NCBI GenBank assembly: GCA_044339595.1
Contig: JBIIVF010000052.1
Coordinates: 1-15,143 of the forward strand
Direction of reading: 5' to 3'
Length of the DNA: 15,143 nucleotides
DNA from: CAZTGZ01 sp044339595
GTDB taxonomy: Bacteria; Bacteroidota; Bacteroidia; NS11-12g; UBA9320
Below the pieces are notes generated by a model. It searched no databases. It was given only the letters and a program-made list of their open reading frames with translations, and had not been told where the DNA came from. Positions 1-6,859 of this stretch are shown here, one piece after another. The translations under genes were made by a program, and so were the position numbers. Position 1 is the first letter of the stretch, and each line of letters begins with the position of its first letter.

Positions 1-1
1 T

Positions 2-841
2 CAGGGTGACATGTATGTGTCTGCCGATGCCAGCGGCGTGCACATCGTAAAAGTAACCGGTGGAAAATCTAAAAAGACCATCAAAGTAGCGGTATTAGAC
101 CGCACCATTCAAGCCGGTAATGAGACCGATAAAGAAGCTTACAGGCTAGCGGGCGAATTGGCATCAGAAGCCAACAATAACGATGACTTTGAAAAAATCT
201 GCAATAAAAAAGGCTATTCTATGAGAGTTGCAGACAAGATCACTGAAAAAGACAAAAACGTTCCCGGTATTAAAAACGCCACTCCAATCATTCGTTGGAT
301 CTACAGCCCTGAAACGAAGAAAGGTACTGTTTCTGAAGTACTTGAAGTAGATGGAAAATATTTGGTAGCCAAGTGCCGTACCAAGCGTAAAGAAGGGGTT
401 CCATCGATTGATGATGTTCGTGAAGCGCTGACTGCGGAGGTAATTCGCACTAAAAAGGCTGAATTGATCACAGAAAAATTTGAAAAAGCGCTAAAATCTG
501 CAAAAAACATGGATGCTCTGGCGAAAGCCATGAATACCAATGTTCAGGATATACCGAATCAGACTTTTGCTTCTACCTACATTCCATTTGCCGGTAACGA
601 TGCAAAACTGCTTGGTTATATGTTTGCATTACCGGAGAAGAAAATGTCAAATGTGATTGATGGCGAGCAAGGAGTATATGTGTTGATGGTAAATGGTCAA
701 GTGGCCCCACCCGTTGTAGAGAAGCCGGAAGGAAGACAACGTGCCATGCTGGAAGAATACAAATCACGTGCAGAAGGTCAGATTTTAGAAGCCCTGAAAG
801 CAGGAGCCAATATCAAGGACTACAGGTACAAATACTTTTAA
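2..841 (+). CDS. PpiD/SurA-like peptidyl-prolyl cis-trans isomerase, C-terminal part (5' truncated by window)
   Basis: The reading frame is open from the left edge of the window, and the first in-frame ATG (position 11) lies inside a domain, so this is the last ~279 residues of a longer protein. The fragment begins with what looks like the final strand of a parvulin (PPIC) domain, a 'GVHIVKVT' segment matching the usual GYHIIKV ending. Further on, 'KGTVSEVLEVDGKYLVAKC' followed by 'VPSIDDVR' resembles a second, degenerate parvulin-like module before a helical C-terminal region rich in Lys, Glu and Ala. By family, Bacteroidota PpiD-like proteins are inner-membrane-anchored periplasmic foldases of about 700 residues that help outer-membrane and secreted proteins fold. 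The anchor and N-terminal chaperone parts are outside the window. A terminator follows 8 bp after the stop. The function is inferred from the C-terminal part only. Confidence 0.75.
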   Translation, partial: QGDMYVSADASGVHIVKVTGGKSKKTIKVAVLDRTIQAGNETDKEAYRLAGELASEANNNDDFEKICNKKGYSMRVADKITEKDKNVPGIKNATPIIRWIYSPETKKGTVSEVLEVDGKYLVAKCRTKRKEGVPSIDDVREALTAEVIRTKKAELITEKFEKALKSAKNMDALAKAMNTNVQDIPNQTFASTYIPFAGNDAKLLGYMFALPEKKMSNVIDGEQGVYVLMVNGQVAPPVVEKPEGRQRAMLEEYKSRAEGQILEALKAGANIKDYRYKYF

Positions 842-849
842 TTTCTATG

Positions 850-874
850 AAAACAGCCTTCGGGCTGTTTTTTT
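850..874 (+). terminator. Rho-independent terminator after the PPIase gene
   Basis: A 9-bp stem (850-858 with 863-871, AAAACAGCC/GGCTGTTTT) is closed by a C(UUCG)G tetraloop, an exceptionally stable loop. It runs into an unbroken T tract to 874. It starts 8 bp after the PPIase stop codon. The next gene's ATG begins at 875, directly after the T tract. Confidence 0.9.
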
Positions 875-1672
875 ATGCCTTTACATTCATCATACGAAGG
901 AATTCATTACCGACAATTCGGTAATCAAGGTGCGTGGATCGTCTTTTTTCATGGATTTTGTGAAAACATGACTTTATGGGAGTCGGTATTGCCAAACCTT
1001 GAGCACCACCGTGTTTTGCTTTTAGATCTACCGGGCTTTGGACATTCGTCCACTATTACTTGCCATAGTCTTTCAGAAATGGGGCAATATGTGGAAGGAC
1101 TATTTCAACACCTTCAAATTACGAATCCCATCCTTCTTGGACATTCTATGGGAGGTTATCTCGCGGCTGAAATGATTAAATCAGGCACTGTCAAAGCAAA
1201 AGGTTTGGGGATGGTACATTCGACCTTTCATGCCGATAGTGATGAAAAGAAGCAAAACAGAGATAAAACTATTTCCTTTCTGAATGACCATCCTTTAGAT
1301 TCATTTCTGAATATGTTCATCGAAGGATTATTTGCAGAAAAGAATACCACCAACAAGGCTTTTATCAATCAGGCCAAAAATCTCGTTTCTCAAAACAACA
1401 CAGACGCCGTTCAAGCTACACTTTTGGCTATGAAAAACCGCAGTGACAGTTGTGAGTGGCTCAAAAGTACTGATTTACCCATTATGATAATATCAGGTCG
1501 TTATGACCGCCATGTGCCGACAGAGGTATCTTTAAGCGAAATTGCTCTCTGTAAAAGGGGATTATTATTCGTACTCGAAAACTCCGGTCATATTAGCCAG
1601 ATCGAAGAACCCATGAAAACAAAAAAGTTTATTGAAGACTTTATGGAGTGGGTGGATGATCTTCAGGTTTAG
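875..1672 (+). CDS. Alpha/beta hydrolase-fold protein
   Basis: This 265-residue protein is a complete alpha/beta hydrolase. The oxyanion-hole strand reads 'VFFHGF' (residues 23-28). The nucleophile elbow is GHSMGG with Ser91, the acid is probably Asp211 in 'SGRYDRHVP', and the base is His239 in 'SGHISQIEEP', so the catalytic triad is intact. There is no signal peptide or membrane segment, so it is probably cytoplasmic. The family includes esterases, carboxylesterase-like enzymes and MhpC/BioH-like hydrolases, and the substrate cannot be read from the sequence. The ATG at 875 gives the expected short lead-in ('IHYRQFG') before the first strand. It lies directly behind the PPIase terminator with no room for a conventional leader. 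The 3' end overlaps the convergent ftsH end by 32 bp. Confidence 0.9.
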   Translation: MPLHSSYEGIHYRQFGNQGAWIVFFHGFCENMTLWESVLPNLEHHRVLLLDLPGFGHSSTITCHSLSEMGQYVEGLFQHLQITNPILLGHSMGGYLAAEMIKSGTVKAKGLGMVHSTFHADSDEKKQNRDKTISFLNDHPLDSFLNMFIEGLFAEKNTTNKAFINQAKNLVSQNNTDAVQATLLAMKNRSDSCEWLKSTDLPIMIISGRYDRHVPTEVSLSEIALCKRGLLFVLENSGHISQIEEPMKTKKFIEDFMEWVDDLQV

Positions 1673-3809
1673 TTGAATCCGTTGGCACAACCTCATCAGA
1701 TTCGATGGTCTTAGTTTCAGGTTCATGGAGATCTGCCGTTAAATTTTGATCCGGTTGTTCTTCGGTCGCAATTTCTTCAGCAGGCTTTCTGTCCATAAAC
1801 TCTTCATAGGTCGTTTTATGTTCAAAAGGGCGTTTTCCAATCAGTCTTTCCAAATCAGATTGAAACAGAATCTCTTTCGCCAAAAGTTCTTTCGCCAGAA
1901 TTTCAACAGATGTGCGTTTTTCCTCTAACAAGGCACGGGTACGACGATAAGCCTCCGCAATCAAGTTACGCACCTCCTCATCAATCAAAGTAGCTGTATG
2001 CTCGCTATATGGCTTCCCAAACGCATATTCATTTTGAGGATCGTTAAATGAAACGTTTCCTACTTTGTGATTCATTCCATAAATTGTCACCATGGCGTAG
2101 GCCATTTTGGTGATACGCTCCAAATCATTTTGAGCACCGGTGCTGATTTTACCGAAAATCACATCTTCAGCAGCTCTGCCGCCTAAGGTCATGCACATGG
2201 CATCCATCAACTGCTCTGTTCTGTATAGAAATTGTTCTTTGGGAAGGTACTGCGCATAGCCGAGTGCCGCCACCCCTCTTGGGACAATTGATACCTTTAC
2301 CAAGGGATCAGCATGCTCCAAAAACCATCCAACCACCGCGTGACCCGCTTCGTGGTACGCTACGATTTTCTTTTCTTCAGGTGAAATGAGTTTATTCCTC
2401 TTTTCAAGACCTCCAATCACCCTATCAATGGCGTCCTGAAAATCCTGCATATCTACCTTTGCCTTGCCTCTGCGGGCAGCAATCAAAGCCGCTTCATTAC
2501 AAACATTGGCAATTTCAGCACCGGCAAAACCCGGAGTTTGAGTCGACAATTTTCTAGCATCCACATCCTCCTCATCAATTTTGATTGGCTTCAAATGAAC
2601 CCTAAAAATCTCTTCTCTACCCACCAAATCAGGTTTATCAATAGATATTTGACGGTCGAAACGGCCCGGTCTTAATAAAGCCGGATCCAAAATATCCGGA
2701 CGATTGGTTGCAGCAAGGATGATGACCCCTTTATCTGTTTGGAAACCATCCATCTCGGTAAGCAATTGATTCAGTGTGCTTTCACGCTCGTCATTGGCGC
2801 CTTGCATCATCGATTTACCCCTTGCTCTTCCTACCGCATCAATTTCATCAATAAAAATAATGCATGGTGCCTTTTCTTTGGCCTGTCTGAACAAATCTCT
2901 AACACGACTCGCACCCACACCCACAAACATTTCAACGAAATCAGATCCTGATAGTGAGAAAAACGGAACACCCGCTTCTCCGGCTACCGCCTTTGCGAGC
3001 AATGTTTTACCCGTTCCCGGAGGGCCGACAAGCAAGGCTCCTTTTGGAATTTTACCACCCAAATCAGAGTATTTCTTTGGATTTTTTAGAAAATCCACAA
3101 TTTCCATGATTTCAACTTTGGCTTCGTCCAATCCGGCTACATCCTTGAAAGTAACACTCACCCGGGTGTCTTTTTCAAAAAGTTGCGCTTTAGATTTTCC
3201 GATATTAAATATTTGACCGGCACCGCCGCCACCGCCGCCGCCCATTCTTCTCAGAATTAAAAACCAAAATCCGGCGAACAGTGCTATAAGAAATATCCAA
3301 TTGATAATTCCATCATAATTCTTCTCCCGAATGGTATCTACAATAACCTTGTTATCAACGGATACATCTTCCTGGGCTTCGCTAACCTTCTGATCAAAAC
3401 GATCAAAATCACCAATATCACTCAAGAAATACACCGGACCGTCATTGGCGGCCAGCAATCCCTTTTCTTTTACATTCTTTTTGTGATCTTCCTTCGTAAG
3501 GGCATCTTCTGTAAGATAGATTTGGGCCCTTTCACGGTTAACCACAACAATGCGTTTTACATCACCGTTGCGCACCATTTCAAGCAATTCCTTCATGCTG
3601 ATGCTTTTTCCGGGTTCACTCGAGAAAAACATCATGCCAAGGAATATGGCTGCTACTAAAATATATATCCAATAAAAATTGAAGCGCGGTGGTTCTACTT
3701 TTTTCTTGAGTGGAGACTCATCCCCGCCTGCCTCATTCTTCTTATCCTGTGGATCCTTCTTAAAAATAATCTTGGATTTTTTGTCCTGATTGGATTGGTT
3801 TTCTGACAT
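1641..3809 (-). CDS. ftsH: ATP-dependent zinc metalloprotease FtsH
   Basis: FtsH is a membrane-anchored AAA+ protease that degrades misassembled membrane proteins and short-lived regulators as a hexamer facing the cytoplasm. In this 722-residue protein there are two membrane segments (about 45-62 and 168-187) flanking a periplasmic domain. A seven-glycine linker follows, then the AAA+ domain with Walker A GPPGTGKT (262-269), Walker B 'IIFIDEI' (317-323) and the second region of homology with the arginine fingers (370-386). The M41 peptidase site HEAGH is at 486-490, with the third zinc ligand Asp562 in 'TGAQNDLERIT'. The tail of about 50 residues is acidic and Pro/Thr-rich. The ATG at 3809 is chosen over an upstream in-frame TTG at 3830, because the TTG lies within the predicted promoter element (3828-3835). 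It diverges from kbl and converges on the alpha/beta hydrolase. Confidence 0.98.
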   Translation of the reverse strand: MSENQSNQDKKSKIIFKKDPQDKKNEAGGDESPLKKKVEPPRFNFYWIYILVAAIFLGMMFFSSEPGKSISMKELLEMVRNGDVKRIVVVNRERAQIYLTEDALTKEDHKKNVKEKGLLAANDGPVYFLSDIGDFDRFDQKVSEAQEDVSVDNKVIVDTIREKNYDGIINWIFLIALFAGFWFLILRRMGGGGGGGAGQIFNIGKSKAQLFEKDTRVSVTFKDVAGLDEAKVEIMEIVDFLKNPKKYSDLGGKIPKGALLVGPPGTGKTLLAKAVAGEAGVPFFSLSGSDFVEMFVGVGASRVRDLFRQAKEKAPCIIFIDEIDAVGRARGKSMMQGANDERESTLNQLLTEMDGFQTDKGVIILAATNRPDILDPALLRPGRFDRQISIDKPDLVGREEIFRVHLKPIKIDEEDVDARKLSTQTPGFAGAEIANVCNEAALIAARRGKAKVDMQDFQDAIDRVIGGLEKRNKLISPEEKKIVAYHEAGHAVVGWFLEHADPLVKVSIVPRGVAALGYAQYLPKEQFLYRTEQLMDAMCMTLGGRAAEDVIFGKISTGAQNDLERITKMAYAMVTIYGMNHKVGNVSFNDPQNEYAFGKPYSEHTATLIDEEVRNLIAEAYRRTRALLEEKRTSVEILAKELLAKEILFQSDLERLIGKRPFEHKTTYEEFMDRKPAEEIATEEQPDQNLTADLHEPETKTIESDEVVPTDSTKPEDHPPTP

Positions 3810-3827
3810 GTTGATCAATAAAGATTT

Positions 3828-3835
3828 CAAAATTA
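3828..3835 (-). promoter_or_regulatory. Predicted ftsH promoter, Bacteroidota -7 element
   Basis: The minus strand reads TAATTTTG here, an exact match to the Bacteroidota -7 consensus TAnnTTTG, with 18 bp to the ftsH ATG. A TTTG at 3860-3863 could be the -33 element, but its 24-bp spacer is slightly longer than the usual 17-23. The call rests on the -7 match and its position. Confidence 0.6.
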
Positions 3836-3971
3836 CATCTAAACTTTCAATGTTGATGCCAAAGCCGGGTTACAGCCCTTTTGGCAGAAATTTAACAAAT
3901 GCGCCACTCAATAGATTTTCAAATCATACACGGATGTAGTAATCAGGGTTCAAACCGACGGTTTTTTCGAT

Positions 3972-3979
3972 TAATTTTG
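3972..3979 (+). promoter_or_regulatory. Predicted kbl operon promoter, Bacteroidota -7 element
   Basis: The plus strand reads TAATTTTG, an exact TAnnTTTG match, ending 21 bp before the chosen kbl ATG. No convincing TTG/TTTG -33 element lies 17-23 bp upstream. Its position argues that coding starts at 4001 and not at an in-frame ATG at 3899, which would place the promoter inside the gene. Confidence 0.55.
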
Positions 3980-4000
3980 CCAAATCTATCCATAAGCAAC

Positions 4001-5191
4001 ATGTACAACACCTTAAAACCCATTTTGGAAAAAGAATTGGCAGACATAAAGTCAGCCGGATTGTATAAAAACGAAAGAATCATCACTTCACCACAAGGCG
4101 CAGACATTCGATTGGAAGATGGCGCCGAAGTCATTAACTTTTGTGCCAATAATTATCTCGGATTGTCATCCCATCCCAAAGTAATTTCAGCCGCAAAGCA
4201 CGCCATTGATACCCATGGCTTTGGGATGTCGTCTGTTCGGTTTATTTGTGGAACCCAGGATATCCACAAAATACTCGAAAAAAAGATCTCCGACTTTTTA
4301 GGGACTGAAGACACCATATTGTATGCGGCAGCCTTTGATGCGAATGGAGGAGTGTTTGAACCATTATTTAATGAGGAAGATGCGATCATCAGTGATGCGT
4401 TAAACCATGCTTCAATTATAGATGGTGTTAGACTGTGCAAAGCGGAAAGACATCGGTATAATCACAACGATATGGCCGATCTTGAACAAAAACTTCAAGA
4501 GACTGCCTCTAAACGCAACCGAATTATTGTTACGGATGGTGTGTTTTCTATGGATGGAACCATTGCCCAACTTGACAAGATAAACGCCCTGGCAGAAAAA
4601 TACAATGCCCTCATCATGATTGATGAATGTCATGCAAGCGGATTCATGGGCAAAACCGGCAGAGGAACGCACGAGCATTGTGGGGTTATGGGTAAAATTG
4701 ACATCATCACCGGCACGTTAGGTAAAGCCCTGGGTGGTGCTTCCGGAGGTTTTACTTCGGGCAAGAAGGAAATCATAGAATTGCTCAGACAAAGATCACG
4801 ACCTTATTTATTCAGCAATACATTGGCTCCTTCCATCACCGGTGCATCCATTGCCGTGATTGATATGTTGAGTGAGACCACCGCATTGAGAGATAAGCTG
4901 CATGAAAATACTGCTTACTTCAGAGAAAAAATAACGGCAGTAGGATTTGACATCAAGCCCGGAACCCATCCCATTGTTCCGATTATGCTCTACGATGCCC
5001 GTTTATCTCAGGATATGGCGGCCGCTCTACTCGAAGAAGGCATTTACGTCATTGGATTCTATTTCCCGGTTGTACCCAAAGGTCAGGCGCGCATCAGAGT
5101 TCAAATATCTGCTGCTCATGACCGACATCACCTCGATAAAGCCATTGAAGCATTTACGAAAGTTGGAAAAAAACTTGGGGTCATCCAATGA
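4001..5191 (+). CDS. kbl: Glycine C-acetyltransferase (2-amino-3-ketobutyrate CoA ligase)
   Basis: Kbl is a cytoplasmic PLP enzyme of the alpha-oxoamine synthase family. It cleaves 2-amino-3-oxobutyrate with CoA to glycine and acetyl-CoA, the second step of threonine degradation. This 396-residue protein is almost the length of E. coli Kbl (398). Visible hallmarks are 'SDALNHASIIDG' with the PLP-stacking His136, 'IDECHASG' with Asp208, and the PLP lysine Lys242 in GTLGKALGGASGG. That last motif, followed by 'LRQRSRPYLFSN', distinguishes Kbl from the related serine palmitoyltransferase, common in this phylum. The start at 4001 aligns with E. coli Kbl; the in-frame ATG at 3899 would add 34 unrelated residues. 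The SDR gene begins inside its stop codon (ATGA overlap). The usual partner, threonine 3-dehydrogenase (tdh), is not in the window. Confidence 0.95.
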   Translation: MYNTLKPILEKELADIKSAGLYKNERIITSPQGADIRLEDGAEVINFCANNYLGLSSHPKVISAAKHAIDTHGFGMSSVRFICGTQDIHKILEKKISDFLGTEDTILYAAAFDANGGVFEPLFNEEDAIISDALNHASIIDGVRLCKAERHRYNHNDMADLEQKLQETASKRNRIIVTDGVFSMDGTIAQLDKINALAEKYNALIMIDECHASGFMGKTGRGTHEHCGVMGKIDIITGTLGKALGGASGGFTSGKKEIIELLRQRSRPYLFSNTLAPSITGASIAVIDMLSETTALRDKLHENTAYFREKITAVGFDIKPGTHPIVPIMLYDARLSQDMAAALLEEGIYVIGFYFPVVPKGQARIRVQISAAHDRHHLDKAIEAFTKVGKKLGVIQ

Positions 5192-5973
5192 ACATTGACC
5201 TCACAGGGAAAACCGCATTAGTTTGCGGCAGTACTCAAGGAATCGGCAAAGCGATTGCCATGCAGATGGCCACCGCCGGAGCCAAAATAGTGCTCGTAGC
5301 AAGAAATGCGGAAAAACTGCAGCAAACCCTTGCTGAAATCAAACAGATGAACGACCTTGATCATGTTTGCTTTCAAGCTGATTTTAATGACACAGACGCT
5401 CTTCAAACGGTTGCGAAACAAATTGCGGAAGCCTACTCGGTAGATATTTTGGTCAATAACACAGGAGGCCCTCCAGGAGGAGCCATCGCTGATGCACATT
5501 TATACGCTTTCGAAACCGCCTTTCGTCAACATTTGCTGGCCAATCATACCCTTGTTCAGCACTTTTTGCCGGGAATGAAATCAAGACGATTTGGCAGGAT
5601 CATCAACATTATCAGTACATCCGTTAAAATACCCCTTAAAGGTTTGGGTGTTTCCAATACCATTAGAGGGGCTGTTGCCAATTGGTCGAAAACATTGGCC
5701 GGAGAAACAGCAGCGTACGGAATAACAGTAAACAATATTCTTCCCGGCGCCACGGAAACCGAACGACTCAAAAACATCATCACCGGCAAAAGCACACAAC
5801 ATCAGGTGGCTCAGGAAGAAATTGAAAAAGAAATGCTCCATGAAATACCGGCCGGTCGATTTGGCAAACCGGAGGAACCTGCCTATGCCGCAGTATTTCT
5901 TGCATCTGATCAAGCAGCCTATATAACAGGCACCAACATCGTTGTTGATGGAGGTCGAACCGGAAACTTGTGA
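5188..5973 (+). CDS. SDR-family protein lacking the catalytic Tyr/Lys (3-oxoacyl-ACP reductase-like)
   Basis: This 261-residue protein has the size and Rossmann fold of a classical short-chain dehydrogenase/reductase. The nucleotide-binding glycine motif is 'CGSTQGIG' (13-20), the NNAG-type motif is 'VNNTGGPP' (89-96), and 'GITVNNILPG' and 'YITGTNIVVDGG' are typical later segments. The active-site region is degenerate. Ser143/Ser145 are present, but where YxxxK should be, at 155-159, the sequence reads 'VSNTI', so the catalytic Tyr and Lys are Val155 and Ile159. As I remember the families, this matches a known SDR subgroup annotated as 3-ketoacyl-ACP-reductase-like with an imperfect catalytic tetrad. 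It may be a non-canonical oxidoreductase or a binding protein. The gene is translationally coupled to kbl (4-bp overlap), and menA starts 1 base after its stop. Confidence 0.88.
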   Translation: MNIDLTGKTALVCGSTQGIGKAIAMQMATAGAKIVLVARNAEKLQQTLAEIKQMNDLDHVCFQADFNDTDALQTVAKQIAEAYSVDILVNNTGGPPGGAIADAHLYAFETAFRQHLLANHTLVQHFLPGMKSRRFGRIINIISTSVKIPLKGLGVSNTIRGAVANWSKTLAGETAAYGITVNNILPGATETERLKNIITGKSTQHQVAQEEIEKEMLHEIPAGRFGKPEEPAYAAVFLASDQAAYITGTNIVVDGGRTGNL

Positions 5974-5974
5974 C

Positions 5975-6859
5975 ATGATAGCTCCGTTGATTCAGGCCAT
6001 CAGGCTTAAAACACTACCCCTTGCGGCCGGAGCCATGCTGATGGGGGCAACCGTAGCCAAATCAGAAAACGCCTTCGATATCAGTATTCTGATTTTGAGT
6101 TTATCTACTGCATTTCTTTTACAAATTCTATCCAACCTCGCAAATGATTACGGAGATTATGTGAATGGTATAGATGGTAAAGACCGAACTGACCGAGCCC
6201 TCTCCGGAGGGATGATTTCTATGCGAAGAATGAAGATTTATTTAATCATCAATGTGGTTTTGGTTCTAATCAGTGGTATTGGACTGCTCATGATGGCCCA
6301 AAACAAATCTGACATTTCGTTTTGGCCAATGTTCGTTTTGGGCCTTTTCTGCATACTGGGTGCCATCTTTTACACCATGGGGAAGAAACCCTACGGATAT
6401 TATGCGCTAGGAGATCTGAGTGTCTTGATATTTTTTGGCCCCGTGGCGGTTGCCGGAAGCTTTTATTTATATACAGGAACCATCCACAGTCTTGTGATAT
6501 TGCCGTCGCTGGTATCCGGTTTTGTATCGGCAGGGGTATTGAATGTAAACAATATTCGCGACATTGATACAGATAAGGCGGCAGGTAAAAGGAGTCTCGC
6601 CATGTTGCTGGGAGACAAAAATGCCCGCAGGTATCATTACGCATTACTCCTTTCTGCATGGGGGCTCTGGATTGGATTTAATTTCAATTATGCTGCTTTG
6701 GCGGGAATCCTTCAATCTATTTTAGGATTACTCATAATTTTACATTTGAATGGAATGTACAAGGCTCAAATAGGAAACAGAAAATCCTTCAACGACCAAT
6801 TGCGTAACCTAAGCCTCACTTTTCTTCTGGCTTCATTGCTAGGGTTTATATTCATATGA
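5975..6859 (+). CDS. menA: 1,4-dihydroxy-2-naphthoate polyprenyltransferase
   Basis: MenA is an integral membrane UbiA-family enzyme that attaches the polyprenyl chain to 1,4-dihydroxy-2-naphthoate to give demethylmenaquinone. In this 294-residue protein the first Asp-rich prenyl-diphosphate/Mg site is 'NLANDYGDYVNGIDGKDRTD' (55-73), and the second is 'NNIRDIDTDKAAGKRSLA' (192-209). Both are typical of MenA, not of UbiA or heme O synthase. About eight or nine hydrophobic segments span the rest. The ATG at 5975, one base after the SDR stop, gives the standard start ('IQAIRLKTLPLAAG'). An in-frame TTG at 5942 would add residues unlike the family. menC follows with an ATGA overlap, so the two quinone genes are coupled. 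Confidence 0.95.
   Translation: MIAPLIQAIRLKTLPLAAGAMLMGATVAKSENAFDISILILSLSTAFLLQILSNLANDYGDYVNGIDGKDRTDRALSGGMISMRRMKIYLIINVVLVLISGIGLLMMAQNKSDISFWPMFVLGLFCILGAIFYTMGKKPYGYYALGDLSVLIFFGPVAVAGSFYLYTGTIHSLVILPSLVSGFVSAGVLNVNNIRDIDTDKAAGKRSLAMLLGDKNARRYHYALLLSAWGLWIGFNFNYAALAGILQSILGLLIILHLNGMYKAQIGNRKSFNDQLRNLSLTFLLASLLGFIFI

Noticed and set aside
2776..3216. A 146-codon open frame on the plus strand opposite the ftsH ATPase domain
   Set aside because: It lies fully within the conserved AAA+ coding region, shows no motifs and has no promoter or partner gene.
3899..4000. A 34-residue N-terminal extension of Kbl from an upstream in-frame ATG
   Set aside because: It does not resemble Kbl N-termini, and it contains the predicted promoter -7 element; the ATG at 4001 aligns with E. 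coli Kbl.
4001..5191. Serine palmitoyltransferase instead of Kbl
   Set aside because: Both are alpha-oxoamine synthases found in this phylum, but the GTLGKALGGASGG lysine motif and the 'RQRSRPYLFSN' segment are those of Kbl. Serine palmitoyltransferase has a GTFSKS-type motif.
5581..5976. A 131-codon minus-strand open frame opposite the SDR gene
   Set aside because: It is rich in Cys, Phe and Gly in the pattern produced by reading SDR codons backwards; there is no recognisable domain.
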